Counted from the stretch's first letter, positions 14,880-24,297 are shown. The stretch is 30,514 nucleotides of DNA from Rhodospirillales bacterium (GCA_003252195.1 QKFK01000091.1:1-30514); one strand, 5' to 3'. A program made the numbers and translations. Notes: generated by a model not told the origin, from the sequence alone.

Positions 14880-15947
14880 ATGCGTGTTGATTTATTCGAC
14901 TTTGAATTACCAAAAGAATTAATTGCAGAAAGACCTGTTCACCCTAAAGATGAATCCAAATTATTAGATTTATCTTCTGGCTCTATCCAAGATAAAATTT
15001 TTAAAGAATTACCTGCAATTTTAAATGAGAATGATTTATTGGTTTTTAACAACACCAAGGTGATTCCAGCGCGTTTATTTGCCTACAAAGGTGAAGCAAA
15101 AATAGAAGTTACTTTGTACCGCCCAGTTGATGGCATTAACTGGTGGGCATTGATTAAAAACTCCAAACGTCTAAAAGAGGGTAGCATTATTCAATTTTAT
15201 AATGACTTCATTCCTATAGAAGAAAGTTGTTTCTCAGCCGAAGTTATTGAGAAAAAAGACGGAGATGGTGTATTAATCCGTTTTAATGTAGAACCTCAAG
15301 AGCTAAACGAATTTCTTGAAAAATACGGTCATATGCCATTGCCTCCATATATCAAACGTGACCATGGAGCCGACGAACAAGATAAAGCAGACTACCAAAC
15401 AATATATGCCAAACACGAGGGTGCTGTGGCGGCACCAACAGCGGGGCTTCATTTCACAGACAATGTGATGAAAGAGCTAATCGCAAAAGGAGTTAAAACC
15501 ACCGAACTTACATTGCATGTCGGCGCAGGCACTTTTTTACCAGTTAAAAGCGAAGACACTGATGACCATAAAATGCATGCCGAATATGGGATTATCAATC
15601 AAGAATCCGCAGACATAATCAATCAAACTAAAAAAAATGGTGGCAGAGTAATTGCGGTTGGAACAACATCTTTAAGGTTATTAGAAAGTGCAACTGATGA
15701 TAATGGCATTATCAAGCCTTTTGCTGATGACACTGCTATTTTTATAACGCCTGGTTATAAATTTAAGATGGTAGACATGCTAATCACCAATTTCCATTTG
15801 CCAAAATCTACCCTATTTATGCTAGTTTGTGCTTTGGCGGGGACAGAGGCCATGAAAGAAGCATATGAATATGCCATGGCTCATAAATACCGTTTTTATT
15901 CATATGGCGATAGCTCAATATTACCTTGCGTAAACAAAAGATTTTAG
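14880..15947 (+). CDS. queA: tRNA preQ1(34) S-adenosylmethionine ribosyltransferase-isomerase
   Basis: A 355-aa enzyme of queuosine synthesis that transfers and isomerises the ribosyl group of SAM onto preQ1 at tRNA position 34. Family motifs: VDLFDFELPKELIAERPV at the N-terminus, LLVFNNTKVIPARLF, HMPLPPYIKR, YAKHEGAVAAPTAGLHFT, ELTLHVGAGTFLPVK and the C-terminal SYGDSSIL. Full length. The tgt gene, often adjacent, does not follow here; a gene-free stretch does. Confidence 0.96.
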   Translation: MRVDLFDFELPKELIAERPVHPKDESKLLDLSSGSIQDKIFKELPAILNENDLLVFNNTKVIPARLFAYKGEAKIEVTLYRPVDGINWWALIKNSKRLKEGSIIQFYNDFIPIEESCFSAEVIEKKDGDGVLIRFNVEPQELNEFLEKYGHMPLPPYIKRDHGADEQDKADYQTIYAKHEGAVAAPTAGLHFTDNVMKELIAKGVKTTELTLHVGAGTFLPVKSEDTDDHKMHAEYGIINQESADIINQTKKNGGRVIAVGTTSLRLLESATDDNGIIKPFADDTAIFITPGYKFKMVDMLITNFHLPKSTLFMLVCALAGTEAMKEAYEYAMAHKYRFYSYGDSSILPCVNKRF

Positions 15948-16016
15948 AGGTATCTTAGAGCGACTACATTGTATGTCTAGCTTATTATATTAAGAATTTG
16001 AAAAGTTATAATCTCA

Positions 16017-16031
16017 GGCTAACTTTTAGCC
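16017..16031. repeat. Small inverted repeat downstream of queA
   Basis: GGCTAA-CTT-TTAGCC, a perfect 6-bp dyad 70 bases after queA. It has no T-run, so a terminator role is doubtful. The rest of 15948-16107 shows nothing recognisable. Confidence 0.35.
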
Positions 16032-16107
16032 AATCTCTACTCACCCAGATTTGTGAAAAGCAAGTATTTAAAGCTAAGCTAAAACCAACATGTTTTATGC
16101 GCTAATT

Positions 16108-16563
16108 TTAAGCGACTAGGTTAGACCATCTAAAAGCTGATCGCACAACTTCAAAAGAAGTTTTTTCATCTTCTGGCAAAGAATCATACACTTTCTGTAG
16201 CTCAGATTTGAGCCAATCAATATCTACATATTCTTGCCCCTGATTATAATCGAGCAAGCAATACATAGCATACTCAGCAAAAAAGCGCGGTTTTAATTCA
16301 TTAGGAATATCAACAAAAAGCTTAAACTCACTCAACAGATAGTTTTTGAGCATTTTAACTTCTTTAACATCCGTAAGAGTTTCTGCTAGCTCTGGATTTA
16401 TTTCTTTTTTAATTTCAATAAAAGCCCTCACCATAGCAACAACCTCTGGGGGCAAATAAGACACACATCTATCTTTCTTAGCTTTTTCAAGCTCAGACAA
16501 ATACATATCTCTAAATTCTTTTTTTACTATGCCGCAAGAACAATCCATCACACACCTAAACAT
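16108..16563 (-). CDS. Conserved-looking hypothetical protein with N-terminal CxC
   Basis: A 151-aa protein from ATG 16563 (MFRCVMDCSCGIVKKEF), with AAGG eight bases upstream; ATG 16548 (MDCSCG) is an equally possible start. Longer versions reaching 16767 would overlap the divergent diguanylate cyclase and are unlikely. The protein is mostly helical and acidic, with aromatic-rich LKPRFFAEYAMYCLLDYNQGQEYVDIDWL in the second half, and has no signal peptide. I do not recognise a family. It diverges from the diguanylate cyclase across 119 bases, so the two may share regulation. Confidence 0.6.
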   Translation of the reverse strand: MFRCVMDCSCGIVKKEFRDMYLSELEKAKKDRCVSYLPPEVVAMVRAFIEIKKEINPELAETLTDVKEVKMLKNYLLSEFKLFVDIPNELKPRFFAEYAMYCLLDYNQGQEYVDIDWLKSELQKVYDSLPEDEKTSFEVVRSAFRWSNLVA

Positions 16564-16682
16564 TAAAACAACCTTATGATTATACATAAGCGCTCTAAAA
16601 TTCATACAAAATTTTATAAAATTAACCAAATTTTGACTCAAATCGTTGTTATAATCAGATTTGATTAATTGTTGGCGAGAAC

Positions 16683-17978
16683 ATGAACATAACACAATCA
16701 TATAAACGCGTAAGCGAGGCTCTAAGAGCAACATCTGCGATGCTGGCTCCATGCCTATTATTGTCAATATGTTTAGTTCTTTACATTGCGGTTAGCGATA
16801 TAAACAAAATGACATTTGCTTTTATGCATTACTCTTTGTTTGTAATAACCATTATTGGATGCTTCTTATCTGGGTGGTTTAACCGTTCCAAAGCAAGCTT
16901 CTCATTAGTCATTATATTATTAACCTATATAAGCTTAAACTGGCTAAAGCAATCTGCCCATGGGGCCGAAACCCAATCTATTCATAATCTTATTTATTGT
17001 TTTATATGTGTCTTATTGCCCCTTAACATAACCATTCTTGCTTTTTCTGAAGAACGTGGCTTCTTTACGTTCTGGGGTTTTCTAAAAACTTTATTTATTG
17101 TAGCTCAACTTGGTTTCTTAGACTTTATCACCAACAGGGCAGAGAATTTCTTTTCTGCAAAGCAAATATTATTACTACAAAAACAGCTCCTTAACATTGC
17201 CTCTTTTGGCATGAATGTTAACCACGGAGAAATGGCTACATCTGGCATAATCATATTTGCTATTTGCATTGCTGTTTTAATGATTAAAGCATCATTATCT
17301 GGCAAATCTATGGATTACGGTTTCTTATGCGGAATAATAGGGTGTAATTTTGGCCTATATTTATATACTGAGCCAACCGCTCCTCTAATTTTTATGCTTG
17401 GCTCTGTTTTAATTATTATAACAGCTGTTTTCCAAGATTCTTATTATATGGCTTTTAATGACCAACTAACAGAAATTCCCTCAAGACAATCTTTAAATGC
17501 AGATTTGAAAAAGCTAGGTAACAGATATGCTATTTCTATGTGTGATATTGACTTCTTTAAGAAATTTAATGACACCTATGGCCATGACGTAGGAGACCAA
17601 GTATTAAGAATGGTTGCGGCCAAGCTTAAAGCAGTTGGTGGCGGCGGAAAAGCATATCGCTATGGTGGTGAAGAATTTACGATTGTATTTTCTGGCAAAT
17701 CATCAGAAGAAGCATATGATGCCTTAGAGGAAACAAGAAGAATCATAGAAAAAACTCCGTTCTTTTTACGTGATAAAAAACGCCCGAAAAAAGACCCAAA
17801 AAACATTGAAGAAAAACGCGGCGCGACTTCAAAGAATGATAGCGTAAAGATTACGATATCAATCGGTGTTGCAGAAAAAAACCGCAGAGATTCAAACCCA
17901 GAAGACGTTATAAAGAAAGCGGACAGAGCCTTATATAAGGCTAAAGAGCAAGGCAGAAACAAAGTAGTAAGAGGCTAA
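16683..17978 (+). CDS. Membrane diguanylate cyclase (GGDEF)
   Basis: A 431-aa protein with seven or eight membrane segments (about 20-255) as sensor, then a GGDEF domain from about 265. Active-site motif is YRYGGEEF (GGEEF at 328-332), with DIDFFKKFNDTYGHDVGDQVL before it and ADRALYKAKEQGRNKV at the end. It makes cyclic di-GMP from two GTP. The RxxD inhibitory site normally five residues before GGDEF is absent (GGGGKAY), so product inhibition there is not expected. A Lys/Pro-rich loop (FLRDKKRPKKDPKN) is inserted before the last strand, as in one known subgroup. Confidence 0.9.
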   Translation: MNITQSYKRVSEALRATSAMLAPCLLLSICLVLYIAVSDINKMTFAFMHYSLFVITIIGCFLSGWFNRSKASFSLVIILLTYISLNWLKQSAHGAETQSIHNLIYCFICVLLPLNITILAFSEERGFFTFWGFLKTLFIVAQLGFLDFITNRAENFFSAKQILLLQKQLLNIASFGMNVNHGEMATSGIIIFAICIAVLMIKASLSGKSMDYGFLCGIIGCNFGLYLYTEPTAPLIFMLGSVLIIITAVFQDSYYMAFNDQLTEIPSRQSLNADLKKLGNRYAISMCDIDFFKKFNDTYGHDVGDQVLRMVAAKLKAVGGGGKAYRYGGEEFTIVFSGKSSEEAYDALEETRRIIEKTPFFLRDKKRPKKDPKNIEEKRGATSKNDSVKITISIGVAEKNRRDSNPEDVIKKADRALYKAKEQGRNKVVRG

Positions 17979-18002
17979 AACCTACTATTTATGGAGAGTA
18001 AT

Positions 18003-18995
18003 ATGAAAAAGTTATTTAGCATTTTGGCTTTATCATTATTTTTAGCTAGCACCTCTATTGCAAAAGCCGATTTTGCAACAGGATTAGCTGCGTATGATGC
18101 AGGCGATTATTCTTTAGCTTTTTTAGAATGGGGCAAAGCTGCTGAAAACGGTGATGTTGCCGCCCAAAGAAACCTAGGACATCTATATCGTTGGGGCAAG
18201 GGCGTAGAAAAAAACCCCGTGCGCGCCGCTTATTGGTATCACAGAGCTGCTAAATCTGGCTTTGCTAGAGCCCAATATAGCCTAGCTATTTTATATTTAC
18301 GCGGAGAAGGCGTTCCTCAAGATGTAGTTGAAGCAAAAAGATGGCTTCAAAAAGCCGCTGTTCAAGGTGATGATTCATCAATTAAGAAACTTGACGAACT
18401 CAGCAAAATTGATTTGCCAGAAGAAAACAACGAAGCCTCTACTCAAATATACGGAATGAAAAAAGGTGACCCAGAAAAAGAAGTTGCCAAACAAGTTGAA
18501 AGTGCGCAAGAGGAAGATAAAACTGTTAGCATCGCAAACCACTTACCTCAATCTCAAGCACCTGAAGAAACTTATGTTCCTGTGCGCAAAGAAGCTTACT
18601 CCCCTGATGATAAAGACAAGCATATTGTTATAGAAGCTAAACAGACTGGCGATAATGTTATCAGCAAGGTTACTAGCGACAACACCGCAAAGCCTAAGAC
18701 TGAAACGATGCCATCTGAGGCGCTCACAACAGGCGAACATGAAAATTATTTAATTCATTTAGAATCTTATAACAAAGAAAGTGATATCGAAAAGGGCTGG
18801 AAGATATTAAGCAAGAAGGTTCCAGATATTGCTCCATTGCAATATGTTGTTAAGCAAGCCACAATTAAAGATAAATTATATTATAGATTATATGCTCAAG
18901 CCCCTTTAGAAAAAGCTCGAGATATATGCAAGCAACTAAAAGATAAAAAACTTTACTGTGTTATCTATAACCCTGAAATGAAACGCACTAAATAA
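18003..18995 (+). CDS. Periplasmic Sel1-repeat and SPOR-domain protein
   Basis: A 330-aa protein. The start is ATG 18003, with GGAGAG ten bases upstream; the in-frame ATG at 17991 overlaps that ribosome binding site. It has a signal peptide (MKKLFSILALSLFLASTSIAKA), about three Sel1/TPR-like repeats (residues 25-135, for example AAQRNLGHLYRWGKGVEKN and AQYSLAILYLRGEGVPQD), an acidic linker, and a C-terminal SPOR domain (about 240-325, YLIHLESYNKESDIEKGWKIL onward) that binds denuded septal peptidoglycan. A role in the cell envelope or division site is likely. It lies 24 bases after the cyclase gene and is probably co-transcribed. Confidence 0.85.
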   Translation: MKKLFSILALSLFLASTSIAKADFATGLAAYDAGDYSLAFLEWGKAAENGDVAAQRNLGHLYRWGKGVEKNPVRAAYWYHRAAKSGFARAQYSLAILYLRGEGVPQDVVEAKRWLQKAAVQGDDSSIKKLDELSKIDLPEENNEASTQIYGMKKGDPEKEVAKQVESAQEEDKTVSIANHLPQSQAPEETYVPVRKEAYSPDDKDKHIVIEAKQTGDNVISKVTSDNTAKPKTETMPSEALTTGEHENYLIHLESYNKESDIEKGWKILSKKVPDIAPLQYVVKQATIKDKLYYRLYAQAPLEKARDICKQLKDKKLYCVIYNPEMKRTK

Positions 18996-19460
18996 TTATA
19001 AATCTTGTGCCTAACTAAGCATTACAATCATATAGTTACACCTAAGATCGCTCTATTTAAGCGGATTCTGCGCGCGCATATTATGCTGATGTACATCAAC
19101 TAACATTGCACACGAAAAACAAAGCCATTGCCTCAAAAAGCATTAGTAATGTCATAAATAATAAGAGCACCAATCACAGCATTAACCATAATCTAGGCTT
19201 TAAAAAGTTGTGCTAGTTATAAGCTGTAGTTTAATTAAGGATATAGCGCAAGGATGAAAATATTTTAGACGGAGTGTGCTGTAGCACATGAGCAACTTTC
19301 AAAAAGACGATGCAATATACTATACAATAGATAAAGTAATTTATACGGAGACAGTAACAGAAGCTGGTAAATATCCTAACGAGCCGTACAAAATAATGTA
19401 CATAAGCATAAAATATTTATAGCAACGCCTAATTAATGCCCCATAAAGTGAACTTTAGAA
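18996..19460. other. Gene-poor intergenic stretch
   Basis: No convincing gene in 465 bases. It holds a perfect 12-bp palindrome TGATGTACATCA (19087-19098), the dispersed repeat copy at 19270-19422 and scattered fragments resembling it (CGAAAAACAA near 19113, as at 8576). A 44-codon frame on the + strand (ATG 19288 to TAG 19422) lacks a ribosome binding site. No tRNA or terminator was recognised. Confidence 0.5.
19270..19422 (+). repeat. Dispersed repeat copy
   Basis: GAGTGTGCTGTAGCACATGA (19272-19291), with the internal dyad TGTGCT-GT-AGCACA, matches TAGTGTACAGATAGCACATGA at 8544 and GCACATGAGCAA at 8450. Downstream, TTATACGGAG...AAGCTGG..AAAT..CC.AACG (19333-19371) is alignable with 8395-8433. 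A 44-codon frame covers it (MSNFQKDDAIYYT start), probably relic coding or chance. Confidence 0.4.
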
Positions 19461-20105
19461 TTATTGGGCGTTTTCAAACAACCTATCCATAGCATCTGTA
19501 GATTGAGAATCATAACCTTGCTTTAATGAGCCCATGCCTTCGGTTGTTTGCGGAGCGCTGAGGCTTTTCACTAAATCTTTAACGTTATCTTCGCTACTCT
19601 GCTCTTTTTTACCTGTTATACCATCGAGAATGCTTTGAGGTATCATAGGCTCAACTGTGGTTGCTATAGTCTCGAACACAGGGAATACTTTTGATTTTTG
19701 TAGCTCTGGACTTTTAAACTCAGGAGGAACCGCAATATTCATTAGCAACGCCACTAATGTAATGAGCACGCCACCCCTTAAAAAACCAAAGATAAAACCT
19801 AAAAATCTATCAAAACCGCTTAAATAGCTGTGACGAACATTGCGAGCAACAAAGAAGCTAACAAACCACCAGAAAATAAGGAACACAACATAAAGCCCTA
19901 ATGATGCGGCAATATCGACAATTCCACCTGTAAAATATTGTGATGCAATTGGTCTTGCATATGGCAACGCATATAACGCAAAAGCAGAAGCTAAAAACCA
20001 ACCTAAAAGAGACAGAACTTCTCTTACAAAACCTCTAAACCATGCGATTACGGCTGATAAAATTAAAATACCTAGTAAAACTAAATCTATGTTATTAAAA
20101 ACCAT
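19461..20105 (-). CDS. cvpA: CvpA family inner-membrane protein
   Basis: A 214-aa protein from ATG 20105, which has a G-rich ribosome binding site; the upstream TTG at 20123 is less likely. It has four membrane helices and the CvpA signatures LVLLGILILSAVIAWFRGF, REVLSLLGWF and FDRFLGFIFGFLRGG. The tail after about residue 145 is soluble and Ser/Gln-rich. CvpA is known from colicin V production and envelope stress tolerance, with no settled mechanism. It ends the radA-side of the operon, 23 bases after radA; the purF gene that often follows is absent. Confidence 0.9.
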   Translation of the reverse strand: MVFNNIDLVLLGILILSAVIAWFRGFVREVLSLLGWFLASAFALYALPYARPIASQYFTGGIVDIAASLGLYVVFLIFWWFVSFFVARNVRHSYLSGFDRFLGFIFGFLRGGVLITLVALLMNIAVPPEFKSPELQKSKVFPVFETIATTVEPMIPQSILDGITGKKEQSSEDNVKDLVKSLSAPQTTEGMGSLKQGYDSQSTDAMDRLFENAQ

Positions 20106-20128
20106 GATATATGCCCCCAACAATCATA

Positions 20129-21520
20129 TTATTCTATTTCTGATTTAAACATTTCTACGAGTTTTTGCAAGTGCCCAATCTCAAATAACTTAAAATCGCT
20201 ATTTGGCGATGTCTGTTTATTTTTTACACCAAGTGGAATTAAAGATTCTTTAAAACCTAATTTTGCAGCTTCTTTTAGCCTAACCGCCGTTTGTGGCACA
20301 GCTCTAATCTCGCCAGATAAACCAATCTCACCCATCACCACCATATCAGCAGGAACAGGCATATTAAACACCGATGATACCACCGCAGCCGCTACCGCAG
20401 CATCAGCCGCTGGCTCGGCTATTTTTAATCCACCTGCAACGTTTAAATAAACATCGTGCATTCCCAAGCGCAAACCACAACGAGCTTCTAACACAGCTAG
20501 TATCATAGACAAGCGATTACTATCCCAACCAACAACCGCTCTGCGAGGAGCAGCCCCTGATGAAGGATTAACCAACGCCTGAATCTCTACCAGCATGGGG
20601 CGAGTCCCCTCCATACCTGCAAATACGCAAGATCCCGAAATATTGCCTCTACGCTCTGCTAAAAATAATGCGGATGGATTAGCCACTTCGCTCAAGCCCT
20701 TATCGCTCATTTCAAACACACCAATTTCATCGGTAGCTCCAAAACGATTTTTAACCGCGCGTAAAATACGGAATTGATGCCCTCTATCGCCTTCAAAATA
20801 GAGCACCGTATCAACCATATGCTCGATAACTCTTGGACCTGCAATTGTGCCCTGCTTAGTTACGTGCCCAACTAAGAATAAAACAAACCCTCTTTTTTTA
20901 GCCAAACGAATCAGCTCATGCCCGACGGCTCTTACTTGAGAAACCGTACCAGGAGCTGAGTCAATATTTTCTAAAAACATGGTTTGAATGGAGTCAATCA
21001 CCACAATATCAGCACTATCTGGTGCATCTAAAGTTGCGATAATATCTCCTGCATTAGTTGCCGCAGCTAATTGCACATCAGCCTTTGCAAAGCCCAATCT
21101 TTGAGCTCTCATTCGCACTTGGTCGATTGATTCTTCACCAGAGATATAAACACATTTTGGTTTTGAGGCTAACTTTGCTGCCATTCCAGAAACTTGAAGC
21201 AACAAGGTTGATTTGCCGATACCTGGGTCACCGCCAACTAATAAAACAGAGCCAGCAACCAAACCGCCACCGCAAACTCTATCTAGCTCGCCAATGCCTG
21301 TAATAAGGCGCTCTTTTACATTTTCAGAATTACCTTCAAGACCCACCAATTCTATTTTAGATGACTTTTTACGAATAGCCGCAGATTTTGCATTACCTTC
21401 GGAGGTTACGCGCTCTTCAACAATCGTGTTCCACTCATCGCATGCGGTGCAATGTCCTTGCCAACGCGCATAAACCGAGCCACATGTTTGGCACACATAT
21501 TCTACGGATTTTTTTGCCAT
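20129..21520 (-). CDS. radA: DNA repair protein RadA
   Basis: A 463-aa RecA-like branch-migration ATPase. It has an N-terminal C4 zinc finger (C10, C13, C24, C27), Walker A GGDPGIGKS (about 97-105), the RadA-specific KNRFG motif (257-261) and a C-terminal Lon-protease-like domain (LNVAGGLKIAEPAADAAVAAAVVSS) without the catalytic Ser-Lys pair evident. It helps process recombination intermediates. Three bases separate it from mlaF. Confidence 0.96.
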   Translation of the reverse strand: MAKKSVEYVCQTCGSVYARWQGHCTACDEWNTIVEERVTSEGNAKSAAIRKKSSKIELVGLEGNSENVKERLITGIGELDRVCGGGLVAGSVLLVGGDPGIGKSTLLLQVSGMAAKLASKPKCVYISGEESIDQVRMRAQRLGFAKADVQLAAATNAGDIIATLDAPDSADIVVIDSIQTMFLENIDSAPGTVSQVRAVGHELIRLAKKRGFVLFLVGHVTKQGTIAGPRVIEHMVDTVLYFEGDRGHQFRILRAVKNRFGATDEIGVFEMSDKGLSEVANPSALFLAERRGNISGSCVFAGMEGTRPMLVEIQALVNPSSGAAPRRAVVGWDSNRLSMILAVLEARCGLRLGMHDVYLNVAGGLKIAEPAADAAVAAAVVSSVFNMPVPADMVVMGEIGLSGEIRAVPQTAVRLKEAAKLGFKESLIPLGVKNKQTSPNSDFKLFEIGHLQKLVEMFKSEIE

Positions 21521-21523
21521 AAT

Positions 21524-22291
21524 TTAGCCTTTTAATTCATCGGTAATTGGGCCGTCTGCCTTACCATGAATAAATTGTTGTACATATGGATTATCAGTTT
21601 TATCCATCTCTTCAACTGTACCACACCAAATGATTTTACCTTTATAAAGCATGGCAATTTTATCTGCAATTTTACGAGCTGATGCCATATCATGAGTAAT
21701 GGTAATTGCGGTTGCACCAATTTGCTTAACGCATTTAACAATCAAATCATTAATTACGTCTGCCATAATAGGGTCTAAACCCGTTGTTGGCTCGTCAAAA
21801 AAGATAATTTCTGGGCGAGTAGCAATAGCTCTGGCCAAACCAACACGTTTTTGCATACCACCAGACAATTCTGCTGGGCTTAAATCAGCCACATCTGGGG
21901 TTAAACCCACCATGCCTAAAACCTTAATCGCTTCTTCTCTAGCCTGCTTACGAGGAATTTTTTTGCCCTCAATCAAACCAAAAGACACATTTTCCCAAAC
22001 TTTTAAGCTGTCAAACAATGCAGCGCCTTGGAACAATACGCCCATTTGTGAACGAATTATTTCAAGATCACGCTCTCGCATTTCGGTAACTTCTTTACCA
22101 TCAACTAATATAGAACCTTGCTCTGGGGTTAAAATACCTTGAATACATTTAATAGTAACGGATTTACCAGTTCCAGAACCACCGATAATTACCAAAGATT
22201 CACCCTTAGCAACTTCAAAATCAACGCCATCTAGAATAACTTTTGAGCCGAATGCTTTGTGAACACCGGATAATTTAACTTTTTCAACCAT
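21524..22291 (-). CDS. mlaF: ABC transporter ATPase, MlaF type
   Basis: A 255-aa ATPase: Walker A GGSGTGKS (37-44), signature LSGGMQKRVGLARAI (142-156), Walker B IIFFDEPTTGLDP and H-loop ITITHD. The start of the signature and the short C-terminal extension fit the MlaF/Ttg2A subfamily, which with MlaE drives phospholipid movement between outer and inner membranes to maintain outer-membrane asymmetry. It follows mlaE by 17 bases. mlaD, which often comes next, is absent from the window. Confidence 0.92.
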   Translation of the reverse strand: MVEKVKLSGVHKAFGSKVILDGVDFEVAKGESLVIIGGSGTGKSVTIKCIQGILTPEQGSILVDGKEVTEMRERDLEIIRSQMGVLFQGAALFDSLKVWENVSFGLIEGKKIPRKQAREEAIKVLGMVGLTPDVADLSPAELSGGMQKRVGLARAIATRPEIIFFDEPTTGLDPIMADVINDLIVKCVKQIGATAITITHDMASARKIADKIAMLYKGKIIWCGTVEEMDKTDNPYVQQFIHGKADGPITDELKG

Positions 22292-22308
22292 GTTTAATTC
22301 TCCCGATA

Positions 22309-23082
22309 TTACTTAGCAAAGAACATTTCTGTTAAGATATAATTGGCAACTAAAATCAAAATACTTGCAGATACCACCGCATTAGTGGTTGCAGCGCCCA
22401 CACCTTGAGCTCCACCTTTTGATTTATAACCGTTATAACACCCAAGTAGCGCAATAATAAAGCCGAACACAGCAGCTTTTGTTAAACCAGATGCCACGTC
22501 AATAAATTCTAAATTACGCCATGTGCTAGAAATATAATTAGCAGGGTTAAACCCTAATTTATAAACACCAATAATATAACCACCAAACACACCAATTATG
22601 TCACCAATAAACACTAGAATAGGCAACATCAAAACCGCAGCCCAAATACGTGGAGCAACCAAATATTTATAAGGATTAGTTGACAATGTGCGCAAAGCGT
22701 CAATTTGTTCGGTCACGCGCATGGTACCAATTTCAGCCGCCATTGCAGCACCAATACGCCCCGCAACCATAAGACCCGCCATAACAGGACCAAGCTCACG
22801 AGTGATTGAAATAACCACCACCGCAGCGATTGCGCTTTCTGCACCAAAGCGAGAAAAACCCGAATAACTCTGCAAAGCTAGCACCATACCTGAAAACAAT
22901 GTCGTAAGACCAACTACAGGCAATGAATAAAAGCCTATTTCTATCATTTGCTTAAAGATGCTTCTTAAATAAAAAGGAGGACGGAAACAATGTGAAATAG
23001 CGGTATAAGCAAACATTGAGAGTCTACCGACCATGCTTAAAAATCTGATAAAAGCCCTACCTAAAGAAGATACAAATCTCAT
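22309..23082 (-). CDS. mlaE: ABC transporter permease, MlaE type
   Basis: A 257-aa permease with about five membrane helices and the MlaE/YrbE signatures FYSLPVVGLTTLFSGMVLALQ, ITRELGPVMAGLMVAGRIGAA and EQIDALRTLSTNPYKYLVAPR. It forms the membrane channel of the phospholipid-transporting Mla complex with MlaF. It starts 16 bases after alr. Confidence 0.93.
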   Translation of the reverse strand: MRFVSSLGRAFIRFLSMVGRLSMFAYTAISHCFRPPFYLRSIFKQMIEIGFYSLPVVGLTTLFSGMVLALQSYSGFSRFGAESAIAAVVVISITRELGPVMAGLMVAGRIGAAMAAEIGTMRVTEQIDALRTLSTNPYKYLVAPRIWAAVLMLPILVFIGDIIGVFGGYIIGVYKLGFNPANYISSTWRNLEFIDVASGLTKAAVFGFIIALLGCYNGYKSKGGAQGVGAATTNAVVSASILILVANYILTEMFFAK

Positions 23083-23098
23083 TTTTATCCCTTACATA

Positions 23099-24211
23099 TT
23101 ATATATATTTTCGATAATAGCGAGCACCTAAAGAGGTTAACAATTCATATTCTATCGTGCCTGCTTTATCGGCTAATTCTTTAACGCTGATATTTTGCCC
23201 CATTAATTCTACAAAGTCATTTATTTTTATGTCTTTTGCCACAGGAGTAACATCTAATGTTAATAAATCCATAGAGAATTTACCTACAGATAATAGCTCT
23301 GTGCCATTATAAAAGGCTCTATATCCTTTTAAGCCTAAACATCTAAAAAAGCCATCACCATAACCTACCGAAATAACCGCAACTTGTTGCCCATTATCAT
23401 GCACCTTATAGGCAGCTCCATAACCGATGGTTTCACCTACTTTGGTTGGGTGAATTTGCAACACCCTCCCCCATAATGAAACGGCTAATTCTAAACCAGC
23501 CACATCTGGAACACCTAAGCCATATAAACCTATTCCTGGGCGCGCTAAATCATAGTGATATTCTTTGCCCAAATAAATTCCCGCAGAGCTTACCAAACTA
23601 CGTTTGGCATCAGGAAAAACTTGTTGCAATGATTTTTCAATAACAGAAAATTCTGCCAATTGTTCTTTGTTTTTGGGGTGATCTGGCTCATCTGCACAAG
23701 CAAGATGGCTCATAATAACTTTCACATTCAAACCAGCAACTATGCTTGTATTTTCTACAATTGCATCTCTATCTGCAACACTCAAACCTAAACGGTTCAT
23801 GCCTGTATCAAAATGCAAGATACAATCTAGTGTTTCTGCCTTAGATTTTGCAAAATCTGACCATAATTTTATTTGCTCTAATGAGTTAAGTACTGGTGTT
23901 AGTTTGTTTTCATAAAAGATAGAAGAACTATCTTCCCAAATTCCGTGCAAAACAAATATATTTGCATCACCAACAACTTGGCGTAACTCTTGACCCTCAA
24001 AAACATGGGCTACAAAAAAATTATTACAGCCTGCTTCATAAAGACTTTTACCAACATCTTTTAACCCAGTGCCATATGCATTGGTTTTTAGAGTTGCAGC
24101 GCATTCTTTATTGTCTCCCAAAAATTCTTTCATTTTGCGCCAATTATTTTTAATAGCACTCAAATCTACACGCAAAAAAGCGCCTGAATTATCTGGGGTA
24201 ATATTATACAT
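23099..24211 (-). CDS. alr: Alanine racemase
   Basis: A 370-aa PLP enzyme making D-alanine for peptidoglycan. The PLP lysine is K42 in LKTNAYGTG. The second-domain catalytic tyrosine lies in GETIGYGAAY, and VISVGYGDGFFR and GKFSMDLLTLDV are family motifs. HFDTGMNRLG (with the Arg that contacts the cofactor) is present. It lies between dnaB and mlaE in the alphaproteobacterial order; an 86-base gap from dnaB suggests the cluster may have its own promoter here. Confidence 0.94.
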   Translation of the reverse strand: MYNITPDNSGAFLRVDLSAIKNNWRKMKEFLGDNKECAATLKTNAYGTGLKDVGKSLYEAGCNNFFVAHVFEGQELRQVVGDANIFVLHGIWEDSSSIFYENKLTPVLNSLEQIKLWSDFAKSKAETLDCILHFDTGMNRLGLSVADRDAIVENTSIVAGLNVKVIMSHLACADEPDHPKNKEQLAEFSVIEKSLQQVFPDAKRSLVSSAGIYLGKEYHYDLARPGIGLYGLGVPDVAGLELAVSLWGRVLQIHPTKVGETIGYGAAYKVHDNGQQVAVISVGYGDGFFRCLGLKGYRAFYNGTELLSVGKFSMDLLTLDVTPVAKDIKINDFVELMGQNISVKELADKAGTIEYELLTSLGARYYRKYI

Positions 24212-24297
24212 AAAACTATATCCTGAAAATAAACTAAGACATAACCCAATTATGCATTTTAAATACTAAAAATCGGGTTAATATCTTTAATCAAAAC

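Noticed and set aside
16564..16767. N-terminal extension of the unknown minus-strand gene
   Set aside because: It would overlap the start of the diguanylate cyclase on the other strand and has no ribosome binding site; internal ATGs are better.
19288..19422. 44-codon + strand frame (MSNFQKDDAIYYT start)
   Set aside because: No ribosome binding site and the start codon sits inside the repeated AGCACATGA block; kept as part of the repeat, not as a gene.
21699..22142. 147-codon + strand frame opposite mlaF
   Set aside because: It is an antisense shadow of a well-conserved ATPase gene, with no recognisable protein features.
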